Under the pieces are notes generated by a model, which worked only from the letters and a program-made list of their open reading frames with translations, was not told the DNA's origin and did no database searches. A DNA stretch of 64,000 nucleotides from Listeria swaminathanii (GTDB taxonomy: Bacteria; Bacillota; Bacilli; Lactobacillales; Listeriaceae), in contig NZ_JAATOD010000001.1 of the NCBI RefSeq assembly GCF_014229645.1, forward strand, positions 186,001-250,000, written 5' to 3'. The number at the start of each line of letters is the position of its first letter. The first letter of the stretch is position 1. Shown here one piece after another: positions 45,176 to 54,628 of this stretch. The translations under genes were made by a program, and so were the position numbers.

Positions 45176-45724
45176 TTAGAATTTGTCGTTGTTCCACCAT
45201 TTGGCAAAAGTATTTGGGCAAACCTTTTTAATAGAATCTTCGTCGTCTTCATCCCACTCAAAATCTATTTTAGGTATAGATACTTCTTCAAACTCAATTC
45301 TACTCTCTGCTTCATTTTCCGCATCGTCAAAGTCTTTATCTAGTTTGTTCTCGAAAACATCCATCACTAAGTAAGCTACCTCTTCAGCTTCAGGATATTC
45401 ATCCTCTGTTAACAAATCGAATTCGTCACAAAGCGTATCTGCATTCTCCATAGCGGACATGAATACAGCCTTACCTCTCGTTAGTAACCAATAACGGAAG
45501 TAGTCGAATCCATCATCGCCACAGCCACCTAATACTACGTAAGCAACAGCCCAGAGTGACTGATTGTAAGATTTTTTATGAAAGTAATTCCACCAATAAT
45601 CATAACCAAAAAGTTCATCTTCACTCAACTTTTCTAGTAATTCTTCTAATTTGTTGCCTTTGTCAGAGCTATCAATAATTCCCCAAAACTGATCTTGGGT
45701 TAATAAAGATGATACTTTTTTCAT
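45176..45724 (-). CDS. DUF4240-domain protein
   Basis: 182 residues, acidic. The first ~125 residues fit DUF4240: LLTQDQFWGIIDSSDKGNKL, WWNYFHKKSYNQSLWAVAYV, VLGGCGDDGFDYFRYWLLTR and GKAVF, a domain often found beside toxin and immunity genes and of unknown function. Cytoplasmic. Start ATG with GGAGG seven bases before. Convergent with the LCP gene. Confidence 0.85.
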   Translation of the reverse strand: MKKVSSLLTQDQFWGIIDSSDKGNKLEELLEKLSEDELFGYDYWWNYFHKKSYNQSLWAVAYVVLGGCGDDGFDYFRYWLLTRGKAVFMSAMENADTLCDEFDLLTEDEYPEAEEVAYLVMDVFENKLDKDFDDAENEAESRIEFEEVSIPKIDFEWDEDDEDSIKKVCPNTFAKWWNNDKF

Positions 45725-45942
45725 TCAATTTTCCTCCAATGGATAGATTTATTATGAATTTAGTATAACAAATCAGAAAATATTGGTAAAGCAACCTAAA
45801 GTGATATATGTGGAAATACTAAATATTGCTAATTTCAGACAGAATATTGTCACAAAATATTGACAAATCTTGTTTTAAATTTCTTTTTTCGCTTCACATA
45901 GCTTATAATGAATACATATTTTAAAAAGGGGTGAGACGCTTC

Positions 45943-46668
45943 ATGAAAGACAAAACAAAGAAAAGAAAATGGAATTGGGCGCAGATTCTTGCAATTTTTG
46001 TATTAGTAACGCTCGTAGTTTCGATGGTTTATGCAACGGTTAATTTAATTACAGCACCGTCTGGCAATGCTCCAGAAGGACAACAAACAAAGGGCGACTA
46101 CTCACTTATGCTTATGCAGTGTGTACTTGGTGTGGTAGTACTATTTTTACCATCCATCATTAGTAAAAAAATGAAATTCGTCATTCCGAATGCGATGTAT
46201 ATTGTTTTTATCGTTTTCTTATATTGTGCGATTTATCTTGGCGAAGTACGTAGTTTCTATTATTTGATTCCTAACTGGGATACGATTTTACATACGTTTA
46301 GTGGCGCGATGCTTGGGGGGCTTGGCTTCTCGATTGTTAGCTTACTAAATAATGATGAACGCGTTACACTTTCGATGAGCCCAGTTTTTGTAGCATTATT
46401 TGCTTGTAGTTTTGCCGTATTCTTAGGTGTTTTCTGGGAGTTCTATGAATTTGCAGCCGACAGCTTTGGAATGAACATGCAAAAAACAATGCTTGAAGAT
46501 GGCACGATGCTTCAAGGTCACGCAGCAGTTGCTGACACAATGGGCGATCTGTTCGTCGATTTCCTCGGCGCTTTCGTAATATCAATCGTTGGTTACTTCT
46601 CCATTCGTAAAAATAAAAAATGGATGAAGAACTTCGAATTTAAAAAACTAGACGAAGAAGCGAAATAA
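45943..46668 (+). CDS. Multispanning membrane protein
   Basis: 241 residues from the ATG at 45943 (AAAAGGGGTGAG upstream); the GTG at 45931 overlaps the ribosome site. Basic N-terminus then six membrane helices; short motifs TILHTFSGAMLGGLGF (~120-135) and GVFWEFYEFAADSFGMNMQ (~165-183), with the His and acidic residues in helices suggestive of a metal- or phospholipid-related membrane enzyme. Similar to YjdF/DUF2238-type proteins. Function unknown. Confidence 0.75.
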   Translation: MKDKTKKRKWNWAQILAIFVLVTLVVSMVYATVNLITAPSGNAPEGQQTKGDYSLMLMQCVLGVVVLFLPSIISKKMKFVIPNAMYIVFIVFLYCAIYLGEVRSFYYLIPNWDTILHTFSGAMLGGLGFSIVSLLNNDERVTLSMSPVFVALFACSFAVFLGVFWEFYEFAADSFGMNMQKTMLEDGTMLQGHAAVADTMGDLFVDFLGAFVISIVGYFSIRKNKKWMKNFEFKKLDEEAK

Positions 46669-46714
46669 AAAAACTGCCAACAAAGTGAGAAATCATTTTG
46701 CTGGCAGTTTTTTT
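46669..46714. terminator. Bidirectional terminator with recurring AAAGTGAG loop
   Basis: Outer stem AAAAACTGCCA with TGGCAGTTTTT. The loop contains AAAGTGAGAAATCATTTT, identical to the loop at 9026-9067 on the other strand. Confidence 0.88.
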
Positions 46715-47378
46715 AGATAATTTTTCTTTCTCTATCAATAAACATCATTAAAAAGGCGATGAATTGTAGAAATGCACAAACAAGAATGGCGTATTGAGCG
46801 AATAACTGAATAAAGAAATTACCAACAACAGCACCAATAATAAAACTAAGAATAACTGAAAAATACAAGAAGCTATTATGCAGATATTGTTTTTCCTTGT
46901 ACTCAAAATAATCACATAAATTTTGCGTAGCACTCCGCAAATTCCCAATACACATCGTCGTCGCAATCCCTCTACCATGCATTTTTCGGAAACTTTCCAC
47001 TTGAATCCCACAGACAAAAGAGATCAGCGAATTGGCAATAAGATTTTTATCAAGCGGAATAAATGCAACCCCAATCAAAATCACCACTTCTATCAAAACA
47101 GAAAGCTGCCGCCAGTGGAGCCGCCGAATAGCACGCCGGTGAATCAGTTCAGACAGCGCAATCCCAACCGTAAAAGAAACAACCGGCCAAAAATACTGAA
47201 CAGCCGTAGCCCAATTGCCTTCCGAAATATTAATTCCAAATAAAAGTATGTTCCCTGTTTGCGCATTAGCGAATACTTGTCCTCTTTCGATATAAGAGTA
47301 AGCATCCATAAACCCACCTGCGAGAGCGAGCAAAAGCCCCAACCCAATTGATTCTGAAATTTGCCTAGTTCTTGCCAT
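46713..47378 (-). CDS. YoaK/DUF1275-family membrane protein
   Basis: 221 residues, six membrane helices. The family marks are GLLLALAGGFMDAYSYIERG (~13-32), FANAQTGNILLFGI (~35-48) and FRKMHGRGIATTMCIGNLRS (~130-149), the internally duplicated TGN motif of DUF1275 proteins. Transport function is suspected but unproven. Ribosome site AAAGGATG; a 20-base gap separates it from the upstream minus-strand gene, so an operon with the 47399 gene is likely. Confidence 0.88.
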   Translation of the reverse strand: MARTRQISESIGLGLLLALAGGFMDAYSYIERGQVFANAQTGNILLFGINISEGNWATAVQYFWPVVSFTVGIALSELIHRRAIRRLHWRQLSVLIEVVILIGVAFIPLDKNLIANSLISFVCGIQVESFRKMHGRGIATTMCIGNLRSATQNLCDYFEYKEKQYLHNSFLYFSVILSFIIGAVVGNFFIQLFAQYAILVCAFLQFIAFLMMFIDRERKII

Positions 47379-47398
47379 AACTTTTCATCCTTTTTTTC

Positions 47399-48145
47399 TT
47401 ATTTATTAACCATTTTTTCGCGCAATGTACTAATTAATGTATTGATTTGCTCGATATTCTGTAACAGTCTTTTCTCGTAATGATGGATAGGAAGAAAGAC
47501 GCCCAATTCATCTGTGTTTTCAGTGGTTTCTTGCCCGTAAAAAATTCTGCTCGATGGAATAATTTCTTGTATTTGTAAAAAAGTTTTCCAAATAACCGCA
47601 TAAGCTTGCGATTCACTCAGACCTAATTTTAAAGTGTTAGGAAGGGAGTAGAGCACGAGAATACCTCTTTTTTTATTAATTTTTTTAGTGGATATCGTGA
47701 AATCTGGCTCGTAGGAATGCACTGTATCCTCGTCATCAACTAAATAAATCGCGGTTTCGGGGCTAGCAAGATCTGACTGAAATATTTCTTGAAATTTCTC
47801 TTGCTCCCGATTAGGAATTTCTGCAATCAAATGACCTTGCGTATCTGTTAAAAAGAAAGGGTTATCTGCTGTTATTTTTTTGGGAATAAGAAAAGCTTGC
47901 CGGAGAAGCTCAAATAAAGTTCTGCCGCAAACGCCTAACAATAACGCACTGACATCACTTTGCCGATAGGAGGATAAAATGATTTTAGCCAAAAGTGTGT
48001 CGTCTTTCTCAAAACCACGCGTTTCTTGATAGCTCTCTAAATTATCCAGAAATACATCTTTGAACCGCCTGCAAGCTGTCGGATTAGCTAAAATCTGCTC
48101 GAAAAGGGTAGCTACATTTTGCTCTTTTGGGAAAATAGTCGTCAT
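47399..48145 (-). CDS. Hypothetical protein, regulator-like
   Basis: 248 residues, cytoplasmic. The N-terminal part is helical (TLFEQILANPTACRRFKDVF; SALLLGVCGRTLFELLRQAF), the middle is beta-rich and PAS- or GAF-like (FFLTDTQGHLIAEIPNREQE), and the end is a coiled coil (LLQNIEQINTLISTLREKM). No DNA-binding motif I can confirm. First gene of a probable operon with the YoaK-like gene. Ribosome site AAAGGAG. I do not recognise the family; the layout suggests a sensory regulator. Confidence 0.6.
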   Translation of the reverse strand: MTTIFPKEQNVATLFEQILANPTACRRFKDVFLDNLESYQETRGFEKDDTLLAKIILSSYRQSDVSALLLGVCGRTLFELLRQAFLIPKKITADNPFFLTDTQGHLIAEIPNREQEKFQEIFQSDLASPETAIYLVDDEDTVHSYEPDFTISTKKINKKRGILVLYSLPNTLKLGLSESQAYAVIWKTFLQIQEIIPSSRIFYGQETTENTDELGVFLPIHHYEKRLLQNIEQINTLISTLREKMVNK

Positions 48146-48461
48146 TTTCAGGTCTCCTTTATTAATTTGGATTTTTTTTATTAATAAATTTATAAGAAAT
48201 AATATATTAAGTAGTTTGCTATTTTATGTAAATATTATCTCATATTTATAGAGGAAAAAATAAAAAAATATCATATATTGGATAAATTATCCTGTTATGG
48301 AGTAAATTTATAGTTTAATAGAATAGAAATGTTACTTATGTATACAATTTTGTGTGATTGCGCGGTTTTATGCAATAAGTTATAATTTATTAGTGAATAT
48401 GTGAGCAATTTAATATTCACTAACAATGGGACAAAAAACAACAAAAGAGAGGACAGATGAT
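48146..48461. other. AT-rich intergenic region upstream of LXG cassette
   Basis: About 315 bases, very AT-rich, containing no ORF or RNA gene I can support. It forms the border between backbone genes and the LXG cassette and probably contains the promoters of both. Confidence 0.5.
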
Positions 48462-48752
48462 ATGAAAAAAGTTTTAATTCATAGTGGTAAAATGGAAAAC
48501 CATTCAATAGCCATGAAAAATAGCTTGGAAGGCTTACATTACTCACCCTATGAAACTGGTAATATGCAAGGATGCCAAAGTAATTCAATTGATCAATTAC
48601 GGGATTCCATTTTGAATATGATTGAAGGTCTTGAATACTTTGTTAAAGTCACGCAAACAGATGCTGGTCGCATTGAGAGATTAGGAGAGCTTTTTGAACA
48701 ACAAGATAAAAGTCTTGGGCAAAGAATGCAAGGGTTGAAAAAAGCTAAATGA
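48462..48752 (+). CDS. WXG-like DUF3130/TIGR04197 T7SS partner
   Basis: 96 residues from the ATG at 48462 with GAGAGGAC upstream; a longer frame to 48426 has no ribosome site. Helical hairpin with HSGKMENHSIAMKNSLEGLH and FEQQDKSLGQRMQGLKKAK. This matches the small DUF3130-type proteins encoded in front of LXG toxins, which bind the LXG domain as targeting partners for type VII secretion. Overlaps the next gene by 4 bases. Confidence 0.8.
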   Translation: MKKVLIHSGKMENHSIAMKNSLEGLHYSPYETGNMQGCQSNSIDQLRDSILNMIEGLEYFVKVTQTDAGRIERLGELFEQQDKSLGQRMQGLKKAK

Positions 48753-49123
48753 ATAAAAAAAATAAAATCGTTAATCAAAAGATTGATTTGATTCAAAAAG
48801 AGTTACATGAAAAAGAAGATGAATTATTAGATTTATTTAAAAGAGAACGTGAGATTGAATCAATTGAAGATACTTTACGTGGTTTAGAACAAAGAAAACA
48901 AGAGACGCTCATACTTATGCAAAATGTGTATCAAGGAAGTAAGAGTCGAGGACTCACGCAACACATGTTGGAAGCAGGACAAGAAGATAGTCGGAATTTT
49001 TCAAGACTTATAAATAGTTTAAAAGAAGAAAATCAAACAACAAAATCGACTTTAAATCATAGAAAAGCTTCCTTGGTAGAAACAAAAAATGGTTTAGAAA
49101 AGGAGTTGTTGTTGAATGACTAA
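48749..49123 (+). CDS. Coiled-coil LXG accessory protein
   Basis: 124 residues, almost wholly charged helix: QKIDLIQKELHEKEDELLDL, IEDTLRGLEQRKQETLILMQ, then SRLINSLKEENQTTKSTLNH. Second small partner in the standard order (DUF3130, coiled coil, LXG), translationally coupled at both ends (ATGA overlap with 48462, 8-base overlap with the toxin). Probably joins the LXG domain as a chaperone-like rod. Confidence 0.75.
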   Translation: MNKKNKIVNQKIDLIQKELHEKEDELLDLFKREREIESIEDTLRGLEQRKQETLILMQNVYQGSKSRGLTQHMLEAGQEDSRNFSRLINSLKEENQTTKSTLNHRKASLVETKNGLEKELLLND

Positions 49124-50585
49124 AATATCCATCTCTGAGGTATCGGAGTTTTTAAGAATGCTTAAAACAACTAATAATAACGTAGGTAACAATATTACGA
49201 GTTTAGAACGAGCGATTAATCAGTATAATGAAGATAATGAATTAGAGGGAGAAGCAATTGCTAGATCCAAAGCATATTACAATAATATATATTTCCCGTT
49301 ATGTCAAGCTATTCGCGAAGGTATGAGAATCAGTGAGGAGCTTTTAGAGCAATACTTGAATGATTTTGCGTATCAAGTAGATTCATCTTTTGACTGTTGC
49401 ATTGATGCTGATGGATTGTATGAATTGAGTCAAAGAGTAGACAGACTAGAACGTGACTTTGAAGAATTACAACAATCACTTTCTATTGGAACAAGTACTT
49501 TGCATCAAGGGAAGGTTTTAAGATTACAAATGGAGATGTTTAATGCTTGGAAGAAAGAGCAGTTACTAGAAAAATATATTCAATTTGAACAATCGCATGG
49601 TAATTTTTTTAGTGGGTTAGAAGAATTAACTTCCCATATAAAACGCGCAGTTCAAGAAATTGATCGAAATATATCATTTGATAGTAGTACGGGTCTATAT
49701 AATTTGGGGAATATGAATACTTCTATTTTAACAGATTTACAAAAAACAATGAGAAGAACGCAACCAGAACGAGATAAAAAAGCTCTTGAAGAGATTGCCG
49801 TGATGGATGAAGATGGAAAAATTATTGGGGTTAATTGGGGGAGAGTTGCTCAATTACTTCGGGAGCCGAACAAATTAACAAGTGAACGACTTCGTGCGTT
49901 ACAGGCATTATGGAACTCTAGGTTCGATGTAATTGATGAATATGAGCGGGGCTTTTTTGCATTTTTTGCACCGGTTATTTCACCATTATTAGGATTTGAA
50001 TATAATCAAGATAATGATTACTATTTTACGAATGAGCACTCATTGCAAAGATATGGTGGATTTATGGATTTTTATGATGATGCTGGTTTCTTATTAGGAA
50101 TGGATTTAGATACTGAAGTAATAACTTTTATTTCGGGAGACAAAGAATACCGTGTGCAGTTATGGAAAGGGAACTACGGACTAGGAGCAGCGTACGGTGG
50201 AGAATTGGGTATTTATTATCGTAACGCAAGTGATGCTAATACAAACCCGTACCAAGAAGGATCTGAAAACTCTAAGTTAATTTGGTATCGTTGTGTGGAT
50301 GAGGAAGATGAGCTTGTTTCAACTTCTACCATTTATGATAAAACTACAGATGAACAACTTATTAGAAACAGCACACGGGATTATGCTGAGAATGGGGATC
50401 ACTTTTGGAACTTAGCCATTCAAACAAATTTTGGACAAACTAAAGAAAACTTATATATGGTGGAACGTATTGAAATACCAAATGAAGAGCTTAGAAATGA
50501 TTTTGTAGAAGCATTAAAAAAAGAAACTGATATTAGTAATATAATTATTAATGGAGATGCGGTGACATTTACTTGGAAAAATTAA
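49116..50585 (+). CDS. LXG toxin with DUF4474-like C-terminal domain
   Basis: 489 residues. The LXG domain (~1-220) shares YYNNIYFPLCQAI, FAYQVDSS and DADGLYELSQRVDRLE with the other LXG protein at 36692. The C-terminal domain (~285-489) has FYDDAGFLLGMDLDTEVITF, YRVQLWKGNYGLGAAYGGEL and GIYYRNAS, which fits DUF4474, a domain at the ends of Firmicute secreted toxins; its activity is not established to my knowledge. It would be secreted by the Ess system to act on other bacteria. Followed by an overlapping lipoprotein gene. Confidence 0.82.
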   Translation: MTKISISEVSEFLRMLKTTNNNVGNNITSLERAINQYNEDNELEGEAIARSKAYYNNIYFPLCQAIREGMRISEELLEQYLNDFAYQVDSSFDCCIDADGLYELSQRVDRLERDFEELQQSLSIGTSTLHQGKVLRLQMEMFNAWKKEQLLEKYIQFEQSHGNFFSGLEELTSHIKRAVQEIDRNISFDSSTGLYNLGNMNTSILTDLQKTMRRTQPERDKKALEEIAVMDEDGKIIGVNWGRVAQLLREPNKLTSERLRALQALWNSRFDVIDEYERGFFAFFAPVISPLLGFEYNQDNDYYFTNEHSLQRYGGFMDFYDDAGFLLGMDLDTEVITFISGDKEYRVQLWKGNYGLGAAYGGELGIYYRNASDANTNPYQEGSENSKLIWYRCVDEEDELVSTSTIYDKTTDEQLIRNSTRDYAENGDHFWNLAIQTNFGQTKENLYMVERIEIPNEELRNDFVEALKKETDISNIIINGDAVTFTWKN

Positions 50586-51268
50586 AAATAACATGTATTA
50601 GTATTTTTATGTGTTTAATATTAGTAGCTATGGGAGGCTGTTCAACGATGCAATCATTTTCTAATAAAGATGAAGCAAATAAGTACCTTAAAGAAGCATT
50701 AGAAGAAAAATATGGAGAAACTTTTGATATATATCAAGAAGAAAAGTATGCAAATTATCCAACAGCGGATTCTTATAGTGCTATTATGATTGCAGAAAAT
50801 GCCCCAGAATATAAATTCCGAGCGTGGGCAAGTAGTAACAATGAATTAAAGGATAATTATGCAGCGAATTTTTTCTCAAAAGATGCTGAAAAAATAGTTG
50901 CAAATATAATCAAACAAAAGAGTTTTATTAAAGATACAACTGTGACCTTAGAAGCGCCAATTACTGAAAAAAAATGGACGCTTGAAGATAACCTTACCGA
51001 TTATCTTGAGCAAAGCGGTGCATACAATAAGGTGAATGTAACTTTAGAGCCAAATTTAGAAATGGATGTATATGTGAATCAAGTAAATGAACTACTGAAG
51101 GGATTATATAGTTGCGGCACAAATATAGAACTAAAAGTAAATGCCAATAATTTACAAATGTTTTATTATAAATTCTCGAATCAAGGGACGAAGGAACTTA
51201 CTCAAGAGATAATTAAAGAGAAAATAATCGAGGAACAAGATATTAACCGTTCTAGAGGGGGAATCTAG
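50573..51268 (+). CDS. Lipoprotein, probable immunity protein for the DUF4474 toxin
   Basis: 231 residues from a TTG start that overlaps the toxin gene by 13 bases. The N-terminal signal ends in the lipobox VAMGGC (Cys ~23), so the mature protein is anchored on the outer face of the membrane. The rest is an acidic mixed alpha/beta protein (DEANKYLKEALEEKYGETFD). An extracytoplasmic immunity protein suggests the toxin acts outside the cytoplasm, for example on cell wall or lipid, which is inference. Confidence 0.75.
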   Translation: MEKLKITCISIFMCLILVAMGGCSTMQSFSNKDEANKYLKEALEEKYGETFDIYQEEKYANYPTADSYSAIMIAENAPEYKFRAWASSNNELKDNYAANFFSKDAEKIVANIIKQKSFIKDTTVTLEAPITEKKWTLEDNLTDYLEQSGAYNKVNVTLEPNLEMDVYVNQVNELLKGLYSCGTNIELKVNANNLQMFYYKFSNQGTKELTQEIIKEKIIEEQDINRSRGGI

Positions 51269-51271
51269 TTA

Positions 51272-51316
51272 TAAAGTAGGGTGCCTGTGCTATAGCACAG
51301 GCACCCTACTTTATTT
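51272..51316. terminator. Bidirectional palindromic terminator
   Basis: AAAGTAGGGTGCCTGTGCTA and its perfect complement form a 20-bp stem with T-rich flanks, between the lipoprotein gene and the transglutaminase gene. Confidence 0.92.
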
Positions 51317-53479
51317 TTTATTTTTGTTTATGAGCCCAATAACTTGCTCAACAAGTCCCATTTCATCCGAACTCATCACTTTTTCATCCAAACCATTACT
51401 ATAAACCTGAGCTTCATAAATTTTAGTCAGTCGTGAGAAATCAGCTGTTTTTAAATCCGCATCAACTCTCACCGCAAAATGACGTAAAGTTTCACTTGAT
51501 TCGCGCACATAACCATAAGAAGCGAGTGACTTCAATAGTTTATGATACGTTTTGCCAAATGCGGGTTTGTTTTTCAGTGAACGAAGCAATAAATAACTAC
51601 GAATTCTGCGTCTGAATAATACGACTAACACAAGTAATGCTGTAACTAATCCAGCGGGAATCCACCAAAACCAAGTAGGAATTTTGAAATTAGAGGCCGC
51701 TGTTTCTGTTTTAGGTTCTTCTTTTTTCGTTGCTTCACCAGTGGAACTGCTGCCGTTATCTTGTTCCGGTGTTTTTTCTGGGGTGTTTGGTGTTTCTGGC
51801 GTGCTCGTGCTATCGTTCGGTGTTTCTGGTTTATTAGCGGTTTCGGTTGTTGGTTCTTGGAAGTCTTCTGGGTTGGAGAACGTTGCTGTTGGCTCAAATG
51901 GAACCCAACCAGTACCTGGGAAAAATACTTCCGGCCAAGAATGCGCATTATTATTTGTTATCGTGTACGTGGATTTCGCATCATTTTCTTTTTTCTCGCC
52001 CTCGCCGGGTGTGTAACCTTTGGCCCATCTTGCAGGAATCCCAAGCGAACGAAGCATGACTACCATTGAAGTAGAAAAATTATCACAATAACCAATCCGC
52101 GTTTCAAATAAAAATTGGTCGACATAATCGGCTCCCCTAGGCGTTTCTTTCGCATCATCTGTGCTATAAGTAAACGTGCCTGAAGAGCTTAGATAGCTTT
52201 CGATAGCCTTTGTTTTATCATAAATGGAATCAGCGTCTTTGGTAACTTTATTAGCCAGTTTTGCAACCCGATCCGGTAACTCACTAGGTGTTTGCGTATA
52301 TTTCGAAACAAAAGCGCTCGATAATGTACTAAAATCAGCGTTCTGCATCTTTTCAATATTATAAACAGGTGTTTTTACTTGGACAGTATAATTTTTGATA
52401 GTATCTACCGGTCCAACTCTTTCAATCGTCAAATTAGCACTAAACGAATCCACCGCACCATTAACCGTCTGCGTTCCGTACGGGTAAGGCATGTAGTCGC
52501 TAGAAGAAGCAAAACTAATTTCAGCCGTGTTTGTAGGACCAGTTGTTTGTTCTGTAAGTTGAATCGGGAACGTATCACCAGAAGAAAAAGATACCACATC
52601 GCCTGTGTTTGCATTTGCCCAGCCGGTACCAGTGTAGTTAGTTTTCGACTCTACACGCCAGTAGTGGCCTTTATCCGTACGTGCGGTAAATACAGTGCCG
52701 TTATCCTTTTTGAGTGCACCACCAAGCGTTGTGTCGTCTTCACTATAGCCAACCGTGCGCGTAGTATTAATCCCAAGCGCATTTTTTATCGTCGGTACAG
52801 GATCTGGGAAAATGGGAGCCTTTTTCGGAAGCATTAACGAACTAAAAACAAAAACCGCCAGTAACATAATCACGAAAACATGATAAAAGAGACCATTTCG
52901 TTTCAAGGAATCCGCACTTATTCGATTTGGTGCTGCAATTCGGCTAGCCAGCGCAAGATGAAGTAGTAGGAATCCTTCCAATACGGTCCGAACAATCGCC
53001 CAATTACTATTATAATCTGTAAAAGTATTAATAACCGCTAAATAAGCAACCGTTAAAATTAACACACTCATAATTCGCTGTTTGCGCAAAATACTATAAG
53101 TAGTAATATAACTCAAAAGCCATAACGCAATTAAAAAGACGATTAAAATAAAGTCCATAGAAATATCGGACGAGCGGAACTGCACCATATCTTTAAATCC
53201 ATTAAAGGTAATTTGGAAAAAAGAACTAAACCAATTCGCGGACAGAATACCACCTTTAGCGTAATAAATTCCTGAAACGATGAAAATCATTACGACATGA
53301 AGAGGGATGGTCCAGTAATATTTCAAACGGAGGAAAAAACTGCCGAGAGAAATAGTGATAAATAAAATAATCCAATTTGCGGTGGAGAGTTCTGTCAGTT
53401 CGGCAAAAGGATAAATCCACTCGGAGATAAGTAAAACCGATAGAATGAACAGCATTACGAGCGATAAGTATCTTTTCAT
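51311..53479 (-). CDS. Transglutaminase-like membrane protein (TgpA type)
   Basis: 722 residues. Seven or so membrane helices in the first ~205 residues, then an extracellular transglutaminase-like domain (~370-520) with RIGYCDNFSTSMVVMLRSLG (catalytic Cys ~447), HSWPEVFFPGTGW (His ~490) and FEPT; a Pro/Thr/Glu-rich linker (~530-585), a last helix (~595-615) and a DUF4129-like tail. The Cys-His-Asp triad is present. It forms an operon with a DUF58 protein and a MoxR ATPase, overlapping the former by 4 bases. Substrate unknown, likely a wall or surface protein. Confidence 0.9.
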   Translation of the reverse strand: MKRYLSLVMLFILSVLLISEWIYPFAELTELSTANWIILFITISLGSFFLRLKYYWTIPLHVVMIFIVSGIYYAKGGILSANWFSSFFQITFNGFKDMVQFRSSDISMDFILIVFLIALWLLSYITTYSILRKQRIMSVLILTVAYLAVINTFTDYNSNWAIVRTVLEGFLLLHLALASRIAAPNRISADSLKRNGLFYHVFVIMLLAVFVFSSLMLPKKAPIFPDPVPTIKNALGINTTRTVGYSEDDTTLGGALKKDNGTVFTARTDKGHYWRVESKTNYTGTGWANANTGDVVSFSSGDTFPIQLTEQTTGPTNTAEISFASSSDYMPYPYGTQTVNGAVDSFSANLTIERVGPVDTIKNYTVQVKTPVYNIEKMQNADFSTLSSAFVSKYTQTPSELPDRVAKLANKVTKDADSIYDKTKAIESYLSSSGTFTYSTDDAKETPRGADYVDQFLFETRIGYCDNFSTSMVVMLRSLGIPARWAKGYTPGEGEKKENDAKSTYTITNNNAHSWPEVFFPGTGWVPFEPTATFSNPEDFQEPTTETANKPETPNDSTSTPETPNTPEKTPEQDNGSSSTGEATKKEEPKTETAASNFKIPTWFWWIPAGLVTALLVLVVLFRRRIRSYLLLRSLKNKPAFGKTYHKLLKSLASYGYVRESSETLRHFAVRVDADLKTADFSRLTKIYEAQVYSNGLDEKVMSSDEMGLVEQVIGLINKNKK

Positions 53480-54624
53480 TTAGTTTCACGCTCCCGTCTG
53501 CTTAGAAGACTCGCTGGCTCAAGGAAAATCGCTGGAGCATCCATCGCTTTGGAATGTTCTGACTGAAATGTAATAATTTGAAGCTGTTTATTATCCGTTA
53601 AACGAGTCACTTTTTGCATTAACATCGTATCAATACACGGCGTAAATAAAAGGATTTTCTCGCCAGCATGTAAATTGCTATCAAGCGATTCTTGTAGGGT
53701 TAAACTATCTACCGGTGCAATCTCAGCAAAAGCAATCGAAATATCTTGAAGTCTATTCGCGCCTTTCGCTGGAGCAAATTTACTCGTTTGGTCGCCTAGG
53801 AGTGTAACGCGAATTTCCCCATTATCTTCGGAAATTTTGCGGATGAATGAGTAAGCAGCCCGAAGTGATAGTTCGAAATTTGGATGGTTAGCTCCATAAA
53901 AAATGACTGACAAGCGTGATGTTGCGCTATTTTCGAATTCCCGAGTCATCAATTGGTCACTTTTAGCAGAAGATTTCCAGTCGATAAGGGAAATCCGGTC
54001 ACCGGAAGAAAATTCGCGCAAACTGTGTAAGTTGCTATTTTTCTTGAGCGTCCAATAAGCTGCATTGCGTTCGTTTTCCGGAGAAACTTCACTGATTTTT
54101 TCTAGCATATCAGGAAAATACGTCGGGTAAATAGTGAGCGTTTTTTCGGTCGACAATTGGCGCGAACGTTCCAGTAAACCGAATGCATCACTCGTTTCCA
54201 CGTCTAGCGGCGGGAATGAATGAATCCCACGAACACCGGCAAATCCAGCAAGCGTCACCGTGAAATTCTTTTTGAAAAGCGGGTAAACTACTTGTTGTCG
54301 TGCGCTCACTTTACCAAAACTAGCAGGTATTTTTTGTTGGAACAACAAATAACCCACTGGATAACGCGATTTTCGAGAGAACGATACTTGCATATCGACT
54401 AAATCGCCATCATGGTAGGTATTTTTAATGAAATTTCGATTTGTTTTCCACGCTTTGAGCGGATAAATCGAGGACAAAAATAATAATAATAAGATAAAAC
54501 TAAAGAAATAGGTTAAAAACCAACTAGCTGTGTCGCCTTGAAATAACGTATAAGCCCAAAGCCCAGCATAAATAATTAGCATAATAATCCACCGAGATGC
54601 TAAAAGGAGGCGTTTTTTCAACAT
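53476..54624 (-). CDS. DUF58-domain protein
   Basis: 382 residues. Two membrane helices (~10-55), then a DUF58/VWA-like region with the signature LHSLREFSSGDRISLIDWKS (~192-211), where DRISLIDWKSSAK is the DUF58 core motif. Partner of MoxR AAA+ ATPases in a chaperone-like system. Its GTG/ATG start is behind AAAGGAGG; overlaps the transglutaminase gene by 4 bases. Likely assists assembly or metal insertion of a surface protein; unproven. Confidence 0.9.
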   Translation of the reverse strand: MLKKRLLLASRWIIMLIIYAGLWAYTLFQGDTASWFLTYFFSFILLLLFLSSIYPLKAWKTNRNFIKNTYHDGDLVDMQVSFSRKSRYPVGYLLFQQKIPASFGKVSARQQVVYPLFKKNFTVTLAGFAGVRGIHSFPPLDVETSDAFGLLERSRQLSTEKTLTIYPTYFPDMLEKISEVSPENERNAAYWTLKKNSNLHSLREFSSGDRISLIDWKSSAKSDQLMTREFENSATSRLSVIFYGANHPNFELSLRAAYSFIRKISEDNGEIRVTLLGDQTSKFAPAKGANRLQDISIAFAEIAPVDSLTLQESLDSNLHAGEKILLFTPCIDTMLMQKVTRLTDNKQLQIITFQSEHSKAMDAPAIFLEPASLLSRRERETK

Positions 54625-54628
54625 TGAG

